Positions 22,344 to 35,455 of a DNA stretch of 64,000 bases are shown here, in pieces; positions within the stretch are counted from its first letter, which is position 1, and each line of letters begins with the position of its first letter. The position numbers were made by a program, and so were the translations under genes. The stretch lies in contig NC_089735.1 of assembly GCF_035083965.1 (NCBI RefSeq), positions 3,219,501 to 3,283,500 of the forward strand, in the 5' to 3' direction. This DNA comes from Branchiostoma lanceolatum. Lineage: Eukaryota; Chordata; Leptocardii; Amphioxiformes; Branchiostomatidae. The notes under the pieces were generated by a model, which was not told where the DNA came from, ran no database searches, and saw only the letters and a program-made list of their open reading frames with translations.

Positions 22344-22582
22344 TACTGTAATTCTTTTTTCTTTTACTATAACTTTATGTTCACTGATTTCATGGTCACC
22401 TGTGTACCGTGAACTTATCATCACCGTGAAAAAACCTACATGTATTGTTATTACTTATAATTCCTTCACACATTCCTTCTGTAAATCACTTGCTGCCGCC
22501 GTGAAGTTAGAGTTCAGTGAAAATGTCAATTTTCCTTATACAGTGAAATTCTGCTACCGTGAAGATAAAGTGAATTACAGTA
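22344..22582. mobile_element. MITE-like element, TACTGTAATTC ends
   Basis: TACTGTAATTC at the left and GAATTACAGTA at the right are inverted, with repeated ccgtgaa motifs inside. It resembles the TACTGTAAATGCA family in layout but differs in sequence. Confidence 0.6.
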
Positions 22583-22642
22583 TCAGACTAACAGAAATCC
22601 AGAAGCTACTACATGTACTTGCTAGTAGGTGTGGGCAGGTTG

Positions 22643-25600
22643 TCACCCTTCCCGTTGCTTGATGATGTCTATCATGTCCTTGTAACATTTCTGAGGAGCA
22701 TCCATCCCCCAGATGAAGTCAAGGTGCTGCCAGTCTGGGATGTCTTTAACGTAGACCTTGTTTAGAAAAATGAATAGAAAAATAAATAAGTGAATACAGA
22801 CAGACAGACACACACACACATATACATACACATATACATATACATACATACTTATATATACACATATATACATGCAACCCCCTCCCCCCCACACATACAC
22901 ACCCACACACATGTAGACACACACACGTATACACACACACATACATAACATACGTTACATGCATACATACTCACATACATACATACACACATGCATGCAA
23001 GTTACACGTACACACACATACACACACATACATACATACATACATACATACACACACAAACAAACCTTGTTTTTCAGCCTGGGTAGCAGGATAGCCACAT
23101 CTTTTGGGTCAGCCAGCCAGTCCTGGCTCCCAGTGAACAGGGCTACTGGCACAGTCATGTTCTCTGGGTGATACTTTGGTGGGGTTGGCTGTGGAAAATT
23201 CAAAAGGTCAAACTCAATAAAGCTAGGTAAATAAGTGGCCTTGTGCTATTTCCCTTCCTCACTCAACACAAAAGAGTACCTAGCTTCAGGTTGGGATGCA
23301 CCTCGGATAGGACGTTACATAGAGGTCCCTTGCTTGAGGAGAGTCACACTTCGGGCACGTTAAAAGAACCCACCACACTTATTGAAAAAAGCAATGCAAA
23401 CAAACAAACAAACAAACCCTTCGAAGTTTGTTCTAAATTGAATAGCTATATTTCGGTCTCAGTCACTATTTAAAGTTGTTTACTGACAGTCTTTAATTTT
23501 CAAAAGATATTCAAATGTTGTCAATTTGTTGTCAATATGATTATGCAGTCAGTATATGTAGTGATGGTTTCGCCAGTTTCTGAACAGTCTTTATGGCAGG
23601 TTGTGGCTTACCTGATTATACTTCAGCAGATTTTCCACCAGGCCATAATCATACATCTGGAACTTGTGGTTCTTCACTGCCTAGGGGGAGATAAAAACAA
23701 CAACATGGCCATCACAATCACAAACGGTCCAACTGACTATCAGTGTTACTAATGTAACATGACCAATTAACGTCTGATTTATTCAAAACGTATTTATCTT
23801 AAAACTGCATGGACAGAGCCAAATTTTAAACCCATGGTCAGAAATATCAGCTCTTCTAAAAAGAAAATGCATGGTCTGTAAGTTTTTCTCCGCCTATTTA
23901 ACACCGTGCAAGCATGTATTTAAAGCATGTATTGAATGTATACTGAGGTATATGATGAAGAATTGTGCTAGGGTAATGGTTAGCCATTCTCCAAACAGAG
24001 GTTTCGATCGGGGGGATTAGCAGCGGCCGGGATTTTTACACTGCACTCTCTATATCGCAGAGGTGGAGAGAGGGCAGTGCAAAAATCCCGGCCACTACTA
24101 ATCCCAACCCCCCCTCCCCCCCCCCCCCCCCCAATGGCTACCACAGCAGGCTGGGGTGTCCCTGTGGTGTAGTGGTCTGCGCTTCTGTCTCTCACCACAT
24201 CTGGTTCAAATTACTTGGACCAGAAGGACTGGGGTTCAAGCCCCAGGTAGGACACCTCTGGACAAGAGGCGCATTGAGTCATACCAAAGACTTTATAAAA
24301 ATGGTACATACTTATGAAACAGTATGGAAGTTAAACACACTCCACTGCCAGTGGACTAGCCCCCTGCTGCAGTGATTGCACCACAGTGTGGCCCAGGGAT
24401 ATGAAACGGAGATGGGCACTGCCCTATACATCAATAATGGTGTGGGAGGATTTTAACTAACTTTTAACTAACCATAGCCGGCTGAAGGTTAGACTTACCT
24501 GTGCATAATGCACCATGTTCTGTACAGAGGTTCCAGCAGGGGAGTGGCTCACGTACACGGGGATTCTGGTCTGTCAGAAAATACATCGTGTTCCATTTAG
24601 GTCTATGAAGGTTTAATAGACATCCGGGTAAACAATATATAAAGAGAATGCAAACTCTAAAACTGGATAAAATTCGGAGATTTAATTCCAGACTTTTCGA
24701 GTGACATCCATCACTCTTCTTCAGCGTCACTTAAAAAAAAGAAAATTCTCCATTTAGTTTGTTGGCTGTAACCAAGGAGGTTCAATATAGAACCTCCTTG
24801 CTGTAACGTTACAAGTACATTTAGCAATATTTCTTGGGTTTTGATGTCAAATGCCAAAGCCTAATAGCAACGGTGCAATGAAAATACATTTGCCAAGAAC
24901 TATTAAAATACATATTTTTGTGTGCCATTTGTTTGTGCATTTTTCTACGTGTTTGTGTGTTTGTTTTAAGCATGACTCAAAAAGAAATGTCGATGGATCA
25001 TAATATTTGGTATGTGGGTAGAGTTCAGGGAAACGAAGGTCAAGTTCGATAATGGACCTCCTAGTGACATTCTACGGTACTGCAGCCAAACTTCCGGTTT
25101 CCATATCTCGTTAGGAATTCGACCTGCTATACTCACAATGTTGGTATTGCCGTAGTTGAACCCACCGATGAGGAAGAGCACATTCTCACACACGATGTCC
25201 AGTACGGGCTGGTCGCACACATCCTGTCCCAGGAAACGCATAAACTCGGAGCTCGGGGAAAACTCGTGATCCCCTAGAACGTCAAACAGCAACTGGAAGG
25301 AATCTCTATTGGTTACTGAGTTAGGCAGCAGGGAGAAGGTTAAGGTCTTAATCATCTGTAAGAAGCAATATTAGTATAATATTACTTATCCAGGAGGCTA
25401 GTTGACATTGCCAGGTGAAAAACAGAAGATTTGCAACTGACCGACTGAAGCCACCTGACTCTGGTGCAAAGCACAGTCAGTATGCCTGAATTTACCAATC
25501 TTCCTGGAGTATTTGGCATTTTTTCATCAATGGATCTGACTTCTATTCCCACCTAACTGGACCAGACTTGTTTTTCTGTCAAACCTGAGGAAAATATTAC

Positions 25601-28600
25601 AACTACAGAGTTTTCCTGCCATAAGCTGATCTGAATCAAAAACTGATTTCACCTCAATTGGATCCACATAGTTAGCCAAAAGCCTGATGGGTGACTTAAT
25701 ATCCCCCACAGTCGTCACAGGGGCCAGCGCGAAGAAGGTCTTGACTTTGCTGGCAAGCTCCTGGTTCCTGGAAAAGTGTCAAGGTGATCATAGTGAAAGT
25801 GATCTCACTGAAGAGCTTATCAATTCTTCCACCGTGACAAAGAAGACAGATGCTATGTACAGTATTGACAGGTTCCTTGTACCCGTGAAATTCCCCTAGC
25901 TATTTTTGACAAGTACAACAAAACAGTATACAGTCAAACCTGTCTATAGCGGTCACTCAAGGGACTGCCCAAAACTGGCCGCTAAGAACAGGTGGCCGCT
26001 ATGGAGAAAATGTCGATTAATTGACCACGAGTGACACATATTTTCAGTACCCACTGAGATACATTTATTCACCGTACAGTACACATGTAAACAGGTAAGG
26101 CACATTTTAAAAGTTCGATTGTTGTTCTTTTACTCCTAGTTAGTTAAGAACAAAATACATGTTGCTCAGTTGTCACTTACTGTTCGTTTTCGACCGTTTT
26201 CAAACATAAAATCGTGGCGACAATTTTCCTCAGTCTCTTGTTGTGGCTTGTGTTGATCAGCATCTACCATTATGCTAATAGGGTACTCAGAAGAAGGTCG
26301 CTCTTTTGAGGGCTTTTTGTCTTTTCATAAAATTGCAACAGCCCAAATTTTACATCATAGTAGTATTTTCCACATTCATTTTGAAGCTTTTGGTTTAGTA
26401 ATTATCCTCAGTGATACTTTGCAGCAAAATAAATTTAGTACATTATACCTCCGTAACAGTGGTGTCTTCCGTTGACCTTTATGCTGCGACCTATCCAGTT
26501 TGTATCAGCGCCATTTTGAAAATTGCGCGAAACACGTTTTGAGCACAATTTGAATGAATTCCCGGTGAAAACGGAAATTGGGCCGGCATTCAAACATTTC
26601 ACGAACTTACCGCATCAGGTACATGTGTGGGTTGTATTTTCCAAAAGGCTGCCGTAATATTTGTCCAGTCGAAATGCACAGAAATTGTCAATTTTACCTC
26701 GATGTACTGTGTGAAGCCATGTGAAGAAAACTATACTTGACTTCGCGTCAATCCATGGATTTTCTAACAAAGATAAAACATTCTGGTTTTCTTTATTATG
26801 ATCCTATCCAGTTGAGGCCGCATAAATTTGATAACTGCGTGAAAAAATGAAGATTTTGAACCCGGCGTGCGGTGGCGATGCGGCTTCTACCGGCGCGTCG
26901 TGACCGTTATCGGCAGTGTTACTGTACTCGCGGGACCGAAAATCGTCTGGCCGCGACCGCGTTGGACAGGTGGCCGCTATAGCCTAATTCTTAATGCTTA
27001 TGTCAATGGGAAAAATCCAAGGGACCGACAAAAAGTGACCACTATGGGCAGGTGGCCGCTATGCAAAGGTGACCGCTAATACAGGTTTGACTGTACCACG
27101 ACTTTATGACCTATTCTATCTGACTCTGACCATTTCCAGTGGCGTGTATGTCAGGTCAGCGACCACAACCAGGATTCGAACTCCCAACCTCTCGGTCCTG
27201 AGGCATAGTCGCTCGTTGACCACTGCTACTAAGCTGGTGTGTTATGCTGAATGGCGGTTATACCGGCTATACATATAGAATACAACACGGGGTATTCCGT
27301 ATCACCCGAGGTACCAGCCCGACCGCGGGTAGGATCCGACCCGCAGGAGGGCTAGGACTGAGGGTGATGCGGAATACACCTTGTTGTATTTTATCTATGT
27401 CATACCCACCCGAGAAAACACACATTTCAATGCGGAATGCGCCAGAAGTTGAGGGAGTTTTGTGTCCTTGAACACAAAACTGTAACAACATTGATTCCAA
27501 CCTCCGCATCCGGTATTCGAAGTTTCAGCGGTGGCGCAACCGGCATGCTCGAAATGCATTTCTAAATATTCTATGGAAGCCCGTGTGATACAACTCCCGA
27601 ACCCTATGTGATAATGATAGTTATCACACGGTCCAGAACACCCGTATCAGGCCCAGGCATGACATAAAGATACAGATACTACTTGACTACCCATGCTACC
27701 TGGAGAACTCAGCAAAGCCGATCATGGTGCCCTGGGAGTGGCCCACGTAGTACAGCTGTGTCTGGTTGGTCACGTTCAGCGCGTGGGTCAGCATCTTGGG
27801 CAGGTCGTACTTGGCCATCTCGTCCCAACTGCGGAAGTTCAGACACGGAATATTCAGATTATAGCAAACACATTAACCTCCATTAGGCTGCCGGGTTACA
27901 TAAATCCACCACTTTGAAAAACAGTGTGTTTGAGAGATCTATCTCTAGTGCAGCATCCCCCAGGTATGCACAGTTTAGATATACAGGAGTGCATATGCAT
28001 TATACTGGGGGACGTTGAGTTTGAGATCTGTTTGGATGTACATGTATCTAATTTCAAGGTGGTGGAATTATGTTAGTAGACTCAAAAGGGACCCTGCTCA
28101 AAAATGCATACAAAGATCAAACAGTGATACATACTTTTATACATGTTTGATTCAATCAATTTTTATGACCCTTTCTAGAACAGTAGTGTAACAGTGGGGT
28201 TCAAGCACCACCAACTGATCAGTCTAACTTAAGTCCAGACATTTTAGCCTAGCGGTTATGGCGTGCGGTCTGTGTGCTGGCGGGCCCGGGCTAGAGATTT
28301 AACAGTGGCTATTTTAAAACTCTGTGGTTTTGCCAGTCTCACCTCCATGCCCAGAACTTGGCCTCGCTAGGTTTCAGCGAGGTGTGGTTTCGTGAGTATG
28401 TGTTTCCGCGGACGTTTCCCAGCCAGACATCGCATCCCGAATCCGCCAGGATGTAAGCCAAGCTCTCATTGGCTAGGTTGGTCAGGAAGTTGGTGGAGGC
28501 TCCTAGAAGTCCGTGTTGTAGGAAAACGACGGGTCGTGTCACTGCATGAAAAAAAAGTATAGAGTTTGAATAGAGGAGAGGCTATTCGGGGAAGCAACAA

Positions 28601-29824
28601 AAAAAATGGTGTGGCCTTACAGAATGCCTCTGTCGACATGGAAACCAGTCATCACAGCCTCCAACACCATGGCAACAGGCAGTTCTCAGCCGGACAAAAG
28701 TCAATAGTTACACACTACTAAGCCTGGTGTCCAAACCTGTTATAACTGGAGGTTTAATACTAAGTCTCTACCAGACTAACCGCGCCAGCTATAGGGAGAA
28801 CATTTGCCGGGGGACTTTGGCCATGGAAGGTAACATTCGCAGCCGGAGTAGGGTTGGAATATTGGACCCTATCTCCGTAGCCGACACCCTTCATACAATT
28901 GACTCTATTTTGGCTAATTTCTACTATTTTCCCAGCGACCCGCGGAGGATGGTAGAGCCTAGGAGGTTACATCTATGACCAGAATCATGACCCTAGACTG
29001 CGGCTGCAAATGTTACCCTCCATGGCCAAAGTCCCCCGGCAAATGTTCTCCCTATAGCCGGTGCGGTTAGTCTGGTAGTGACTACATGACTGAGAGCATA
29101 ATGACATGTCGTGTTCACCTGTGCTGTTCAGGGAGTTCCTTCCATGCGGTATCCTCTGCATGTTGAGGATGAAGCCGTCGTCTGTAGTGACATAGTGGTC
29201 CTCACAGGGGTAACCCTTACTGGTGATCAGCTGGGTCTGCATGGGGTCAGAGGAAGGGGAGAGATGTTACAGGGGGTCTGCATGGGGGGTATAGCAATTT
29301 TCCTTGCACATTTTAGTACACACGACAGTATTTGAACCAGGCATGATTATGCTTTGCATTAGATTCATTGAATTGAACTGATTAAGAATTAAAAAAGGCA
29401 TGCAGGACTCTAATTACTCTAATACTGTGTAGAACTGATATGTAGTTCATGCAACCAATTCTTTTAAAACCACATGCCATGTGAAAGATTTTGTGTTTTT
29501 AGGAACTGAAAAATTAAAGAATGGAAAAGATAATTGAGGTTGAAAATTTTTCTTTCTGAAAATTTTGACCCCTTCTAGCATTAACCTGTCAGAACATCTG
29601 CTTGGATACTAAAGTACCGGTATAACGTTACATACCGGTGTCATGTCTTCTTCCGGGTCTCTTCTTTCAAACTTTGAAGTTAGAGGTGTCCCCCTGTCAC
29701 TATTGGCCACCAAGACGTGCCGCAGAGAAGGCACAGACCCCACTTCACCAAGAACGACACTCGCCACCACCCAGCACAGAAGGACGACATCCCGGGACGA
29801 CTGAGAAGGTGCCATTGTTGACAA
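22643..29824 (-). CDS. Acid/gastric-type lipase (lysosomal acid lipase family), complete, ten exons
   Basis: Exons, in order: 29824-29636, 29236-29119, 28541-28343, 27828-27700, 25767-25653, 25355-25137, 24570-24499, 23680-23612, 23188-23066 and 22756-22643; 448 residues with consistent phases. It hydrolyses triglycerides and/or cholesteryl esters after secretion or in lysosomes. The N-terminus has a hydrophobic signal ([18 protein letters not shown]). The alpha/beta-hydrolase core shows [26 protein letters not shown] (oxyanion loop), [14 protein letters not shown], nucleophile elbow YYVGHSQGT, acidic residue in [10 protein letters not shown] and catalytic histidine in [13 protein letters not shown]. 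All triad residues are present. An E-box-like TCACATGA about 250 bp upstream could be a lysosomal CLEAR element, weakly. ATG codon 4 (MAPSQ) is an alternative start. Orthology within the LIPA/LIPF group cannot be settled by eye. Confidence 0.93.
22799..23056. repeat. CA/TACA microsatellite in the last lipase intron
   Basis: Interrupted (CA)n, (ACATAT)n and (TACA)n tract filling most of the intron between exons 9 and 10 of the lipase. Open frames here are artefacts. Confidence 0.9.
24009..24132. repeat. Hairpin element plus C run
   Basis: GGGATTAGCAGCGGCCGGGA at the left is mirrored by tcccggccactactaatccc at the right, with internal arms around tttttacactgc/gcagtgcaaaaa. A run of C follows (24111-24132). 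Probably a small foldback MITE. Confidence 0.7.
24150..24460 (+). mobile_element. tRNA-derived SINE
   Basis: A box-like TGGTGTAGTGGTC and B box GGTTCAAGCCC lie about 75 bp apart, followed by a SINE body (gactttataaaaatgg) and a degenerate tail. It lies in an intron of the lipase, antisense to it. Confidence 0.6.
24773..24804. repeat. Short hairpin, CCAAGGAGGTT family
   Basis: ccaaggaggttcaatatag is followed by aacctccttg. A longer relative lies at 47159-47234 and a half-copy near 33570. Confidence 0.55.
25778..27240 (-). mobile_element. tRNA-like SINE split by a Tigger-like element
   Basis: The tail half (25778-25930: gtgaaagtgatctcactgaa, gacaaagaagacagatgc, ggaaattcccc-type core) and the head half (27094-27240, with an antisense B box in accaggattcgaactcccaa) belong to one SINE family. 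Intact relatives lie at 51345-51660 and 45634-45865. They are separated exactly by the element at 25931-27093. Confidence 0.75.
25931..27093. mobile_element. Tigger/pogo-like nonautonomous DNA transposon
   Basis: The element starts CAGTCAAACCTGTCTATAGC and ends gctaatacaggtttgactg; the TIRs continue as repeated agcggtcac / ggtggccgctat motifs. Both flanks are TA, the target duplication of the Tc1/mariner-pogo superfamily. About 1.16 kb with no transposase frame recognised. It sits in an intron of the lipase. Confidence 0.75.
27278..27393. repeat. Palindromic element
   Basis: gaatacaacacggggtattc and its near reverse complement (gcggaatacaccttgttgta) flank GC-rich inner arms around cgcgggtaggatccgacccg. 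A foldback MITE is likely. Confidence 0.65.
28773..29082. mobile_element. Long-TIR MITE in lipase intron 2
   Basis: About 75-bp arms starting ctctaccagactaaccgc at the left and ending gcggttagtctggtag at the right, both containing ccgggggactttggccatgg or its complement. The middle resembles the 20798/55346 family, suggesting a compound or nested element. Confidence 0.65.
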
Positions 29825-32800
29825 CTCACGGTTCAGCGTTGGCTAGCTCTATATGTTATAGCTGTATGGACCTGGAACCTCCAGTTTACGATGTGACGAA
29901 CTGTTTACTAGTAGCAAAGCGCACCACCGAAACAATGCACTAGACAACTCAAGGAAACGAGGAACATTTACTGAGTTAAGTAACTCTTCAGTAGTTCCGC
30001 CAAAGTCGTTTATGTTCAGTCACTGTTGTTGACTGAGGTCCAAAGTGTAAATGTGTCTGTCAGCTGATGCCCACCCTCGTCACATGATAGATCTGCCCGA
30101 TAATCTGAACCTCACCGGGCTCGAGGGGAAGATACCACCGCAGAAAAATTGGTCAAAACTTCACCGTGAGACGCCTACTAAAGTGATTTGTGTCTAAATA
30201 CCTTTAATTTCTTTTCTCCTTTGGCATCTAATAATTTACCCCGGACAATCACGATACACAACGTGTTTATTACTGAGGCTATGGACAGAACCGAAGGGGA
30301 CTTTGTTAGGCCAATGGGTTAACTCCCTTATTTTGAACGACCTAGTTTACGGTAGAAGTAAGATCAGGTAATAATTCAATAAGTTTATTTGCAAGTTCTT
30401 GCCCGAAGGCTAATTGCAACATGAAACAATACATAGCAAGGGTATACTGTACAGATAGTGAGAGTTAACAATGTTGACTAGTAGAACACATGGCTATTCT
30501 AAAAACTACTACGGAATACAATCTACGCTTTATAACGTTACTACTCTCGCTGTTGAGGGCATGGTATTGTAATAACGGTTATGCAGTGACAATTCACATA
30601 TTTACAAAACGTGTACAACAAACATATCGTTACAAAGTTGATCTATGCACTGAAGTTTGACCGTGGAAAACGCGCGAGCAAAGTTTTGCCTAATGTTACG
30701 TTACATGTATTTTATTCGAAACTTGCATAGACCTTATAAACCGCTAGAGGTCGTAGTTTGACGACGATGACCAACTAAAGGAGAGGGCAGGATATTCCTC
30801 TTAATTCAGTTGAAGTCTTTATGTGGGAAGGATTGAGAAAAAACAAACAAATGAACAAACAAACAAAGAACAAGCTTTAGATAAACAAGCATTCATCTCA
30901 AATCCTGACAGTAATAAACAAGCCTTTATCTCAAATTCTTTTTATATCAGGTGGGGCCGATAAAAGGCAATTTATGATCCACCTAAACACACGCTTTCTA
31001 TGACCCCGGTATTTTTGTAGGCCGGATTCTTTGGGAGTATACGGACTAATTCAGGCATGAGACCATAAGGCCACAGCAAGTTAATTTTATGGATGACATC
31101 CTCCGCAGACTCCAAAATTAATGAGATAGGGCGAAAAAAAAACAAGGCGGGCCAAAGAAAACAAGATTTCTATCTTTTCAAATGTTGAGATCATAATTCT
31201 TGTTAAACAAGAATTGAGGCGACGAAATATGATATTATGACCAACAGGTCTTTTAGTCCTGTATTCACCCAATGTATTAGTCCTGTATTCATTCATATAT
31301 AATATAGAAAGTTTTAGAAAGTTAATTGCAAATTCCTGCCCGTAGGCTAATTGCAAGTACATGTACATGTATACGTAACACAGAGTGGACGGACAGATAA
31401 TGATGAACAATATAATATAAACTAGAAAGGCAACATTTGCGAGCAAATACAGCATGTTTAGCCATACTCCTCGCCATGCAAAAAATGGACTCTCCCCAAA
31501 TAACAATGGACCATTCTAAAATACTTGCACTAAAAAAATGAATCACCCCAGTCCAAAACTGAGTCTTCCAGTAGCACCTCAACACAATATGGACCAGTCC
31601 ACAACCATATCCACTAATTGATTAACACTTCTGCTAAAGAATGGACTTTTTCATAATCATTCCAGCTCAAAATTGAAAGAAATAATTAAAGAATCCTCCC
31701 CTTGCAAGAATGGGATATTCCGTGCCATTTCCATGTAAACCAGTCGAAAAATATCCGCTGAAAATTACACTCTTGCGCATAATCAACCCAGTTCAAAATT
31801 GAATTAAAAAAGATCAGCCCCAGGGAAGAATGAAGTTTTCCATAGTATACATATGAAGATTTGACAGGAGACGAAGGAAATGACCAAAAACAACATATTT
31901 GGGTCAATTCAAAGTCACCGAGAGGGTTTTAATATAATATTTGTAATATGTTTGAACTATTTTGATTAAAAGAATGTCTAAGTCACAACAGTTCTAAAGT
32001 GTTCAAACAATTAGAATTGAAACTTATAACATGTTTGAACTCATTTCACATACGTTGGAAACATTTCGAACGTAACTACACAAAAATCTCTTTATTTAGA
32101 ACAGTTTCAAACCATCTATCCAAATGTTTCAATGTTCGAACAATTTGTAACAAAAGATTTTCACAATTGCCCTCATAAACGAAGGTGCTAAGTCCTCCTG
32201 TGTGTTTCTGCCTATTTTCGGTGGCCGCGCTAGACCACCAGCGGATTTGTTTTGACGGAGCGTCACCCGCGCGCGACGATGTACACTGTTCGGCACCGCT
32301 AATATCCGGCATTTTCCCGCTCCAAAACACTCCACAAGACCCACGTTTTTAGTGTTTTGCCTCTTGTGCAACACGATTCGATTTGCATTACTAACGGGAC
32401 GAAAATGATAGAAAAAATTCACCCCGTCCTGGCGTCCGTCCCAAAAACATGAACGACATGAAAATATATTTTCTTACAGATTCAATCACAAAAATCAACA
32501 GCATGGGATTCCAAATTTTCGCAACGGCCGACCATTTATCATGGTTGAACTTCTTTTCAAGGCGTGCGATAGATAAACATTCCCGGCACATAATAGTCAC
32601 TAGTACCAGACTAACGCAAGCTCATGATGATAATAGGGAGAAAGTTTGTCAGTGAAGTTTGGCCACCAGAGGGTACATTCATTTAACGTTACAAGCTAGC
32701 GCAAAGGGGCGAATCATTGACCTTACCGGGGACTGACTCTACTGGCCTAATCATTCCTTTTTTGCCGAATTTTACGATCCATACGCCCGTACGTAGGACA

Positions 32801-34479
32801 TGTAAGAAGGCACCGCCTACCACCCGCCTTTGATCATGTATGAAGTCGGCGGCAGAGAGAGATCATCAATCAATTTTGACAGGAGTGTCGCGCCAGTCTG
32901 AGGAGAAACGATCTCCCGTGTTGTGTTGAAGAATTTGGAGTTTGAAAATATCTGGAATAACTAATGCTAGAATAAACATTCACAAAATCATTGACTTAAC
33001 TTGTTTTCTGTTATAAAATTTCCTAAACTGCAATTTAACCACTGAGTTTAAGGGAACATGGTGTTTTCCCGATAATCACGTTAAATGTTTATGTCCGGTC
33101 TTTCCTCCTCGTAAGCAAACTTCAAGCTTGGCCAGGTGCAAGGCACTCGGGGTCAATGACCTGTAGGTCATATGTAGTATTGAAAGTGACAGAAGTGGCA
33201 AATATTGTCAAGAATGCCCAAAATAAATCGTTTTGAATATATGTATGCCAAAAATGGGAATGTAGTCCTTTAAATATTTGTTCAAGCCACATATACAGCA
33301 AATTTCAGGTCATTCGGTTGAAATACAAGGGCGCAGGAGGCCAAGATATGCTAAAAATAGCCTAAAAACCTCAATAAAATCACTTTCAAGGTCAATATCA
33401 AAAAAAGGAAAAGAACGTACATTGGTTTTTGCCTACATTACCTCTGTACCAAATTTCAGGTCATTTGGTCAAAAAATGACAGAGATGAATCGATTTGAAG
33501 ATTTGACAGGAGAAGAAACATGAGAGAAAACAATATGTTGAGCCATACTTATGGCTAAACATAAATATAAAACCTCCTTGATTCAACAGTAAACATATCA
33601 TTGTAGATGTGTATACATGTCAATAGACTAACTACAACAAATGCAGAAAAGAGCTTGTTAACGTTGTACCATCATCTGAAGCAACTACACTGGGAATTCA
33701 TATGCAATGAAACACCTTGTGTATACAGCTCAATTAACTAGAACCCCCCCCCCCCATTATTTATATAATGTCCTTGCTAGAACAAATGCAGAAAACAGCT
33801 TGTTGTTATACCATCATGGGCAGGAACTACACTGGGTATTCATATGCAATGAAACACCTTAGACTGTCAACGTTTACGACATATTTGCCAATTTTTGGCA
33901 TGTTGACCACCGTTGGAGGGCAATGAAATTTCTTGTTTTTTATTTCGAAATCAGGCGAAAATTAATGAGCGCGCTGATGTCATCCATAAAAATTACTTGC
34001 TGTGGCCTAAGCAAAGAAAAAAACTTTGCGCCTATCTCATGGCTCATATCGTCCGACAGTTTCTCATGCTTAAAGTTCAATCATGATCCGCCAGGTGGCG
34101 TTTTGCATCTATTTTGTACATTCTGAATCTAGTCGGACATTACAAATCTGAGAAACGTTTAATGCAGTTTTTCCACGGAAAGGTGACGGCTAAGATTTCA
34201 ATCGGCCCATGAAATGTTTGTAGCTTACGATTTTTCCCTTCCCGCTTTGACTCTTCTTGACCCAATCATTGGACAAGCATATATACATCATATGCAATGT
34301 CCCTAATGTGAATGACCTACTAGTATACAACACCTATTTCGTACCAGCCTTGGTTTCCATGGTGTTCGTGAACTATTGTCCTAATCTTACATAGTTTTAG
34401 TGGGCCATTCAAAAATGGCAGTCAACGCTACCCTGCATGAAGACTATTTTTTTCCAACCAAAACACACAGGGGCTACCA
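29825..34479. other. Long intergenic region, mostly unclassified
   Basis: No convincing gene. It contains retroposon tails near 30390 and 31310 (gcaagttcttgcccg-type), fragments of the ctctaccagacta family near 32605-32770, and an ~85-bp direct duplication (33636-33725 and 33780-33863, sharing attcatatgcaatgaaacac). Open frames of 60-140 codons here lack splice or domain support. Confidence 0.5.
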
Positions 34480-34689
34480 GCTAGCCTCCGTTGCAGGCTT
34501 CTCCCATGGCGATTCTTTTAACTTATCGGGGCCAGATTCTTTGGCTGGGGACCGTATCTGCTTGAGGTCCCGCATTTGCTTGAGATCTGTAACCGCCGGG
34601 GCCTCAAGCAGATACGGTCCCCAAGCCAAAGAATCTGGCCCCGATAAGTTAAAACAATCGCCATGGCGAAGCCTGCAACGGAGGCTAGC
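34480..34689. mobile_element. Near-perfect palindromic MITE, GCTAGCCTCCGTTGCAGG ends
   Basis: The 210-bp element folds almost completely: the arms gctagcctccgttgcaggct, aacttatcggggccagattc and ttggctggggaccgtatctg are each mirrored. The centre also contains cttgag/ctcaag repeats. Frames crossing it are artefacts. Confidence 0.85.
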
Positions 34690-35036
34690 AGCCTTGTCCT
34701 ACAAACGCCTAACAAACGCCCACGCACATTCCTCAGTACATTTCTCCGCGGCAAGACAAATCTCGGGTGTGTTGGAGCACACACCGGGGACGGACAAACA
34801 AGCTTTTCCACTGTGTGTGAGCGTGTGTCTTTCAAAGGGAGCTCAGGGGAGGTTCAGTTTATATCGAGGGGAGGTGGAGGTACCCGGTGGGGGACCGTGC
34901 ATTTTAACTCAGTTTTCACGTGATGTGTAAGAAGGGAATCATTACTTCAATGGGCTAGCGAAAAAAACAAACGACATATGATAAAACGGTGACGATCTGC
35001 CCATTCAACCTCTGCTTGGAGAGTAGGAATCATGAT

Positions 35037-35455
35037 AATGGTGTAAGACCGAGAGGTCAGGGGTTCGATTCCTGGCATTCCCGGCTAGACGTTGTGTCCT
35101 TGGGAATGGCACTTTACAGGACCTTCTTCACTCCCTCCTGACCAGGTGTAAAAATGGGTACCTGATTTCGGTGGGGTGGAAAGAGAGGGTTGAGATCCAC
35201 CTTACTGTGTCCTTGGCACAGAAGATGACAACCAACTGGCCAAACGACTAATCTCCAAGCAGATCCACACCGGGCGCGAAAATCGTATATGCTAGCTAGA
35301 GAAGGTCCAGTCAGCCAGAGAGGGTCGGGCTATTGGACCCTCTCTGGCTGACTGGACCTTCTCTGGTTAGCATATACGATTTTCGCGCCCGGTGTGGATC
35401 TGCTTGGAGATTACCCAACGACCTCAAAAAGGGTTATGGGGCTATCTTTAACTTT
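35037..35455 (+). mobile_element. tRNA-derived SINE interrupted by a MITE
   Basis: A B box-like GGTTCGATTCC is followed by the common body gttgtgtccttgggaatggc, aggtgtaaaaatgggtacct and, past the inserted MITE at 35249-35413, by cctcaaaaagggttatgggg. Close relatives lie at 52455 and 62235. Confidence 0.75.
35249..35413. mobile_element. MITE, ATCTCCAAGCAGATC family, inside a SINE
   Basis: TAATCTCCAAGCAGATCC at the left and GGATCTGCTTGGAGATTA at the right. Flanks CCAAACGAC and CCCAACGAC suggest a 9-bp target duplication and show insertion into the SINE at 35037-35455. Confidence 0.85.

Noticed and set aside
24150-24250. Possible functional tRNA gene
   Set aside because: A and B boxes are present, but the sequence does not fold as a cloverleaf by eye and continues into a SINE body shared with other copies.
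31087-31585. Hydrophobic minus-strand frame of 139 codons, possible membrane protein
   Set aside because: It spans a dispersed retroposon tail (gcaaattcctgcccgtaggc) and has no homology signal or splice context.
34400-34930. 176-codon plus-strand frame
   Set aside because: It crosses the palindromic MITE at 34480-34689 and is open on both strands for that reason.
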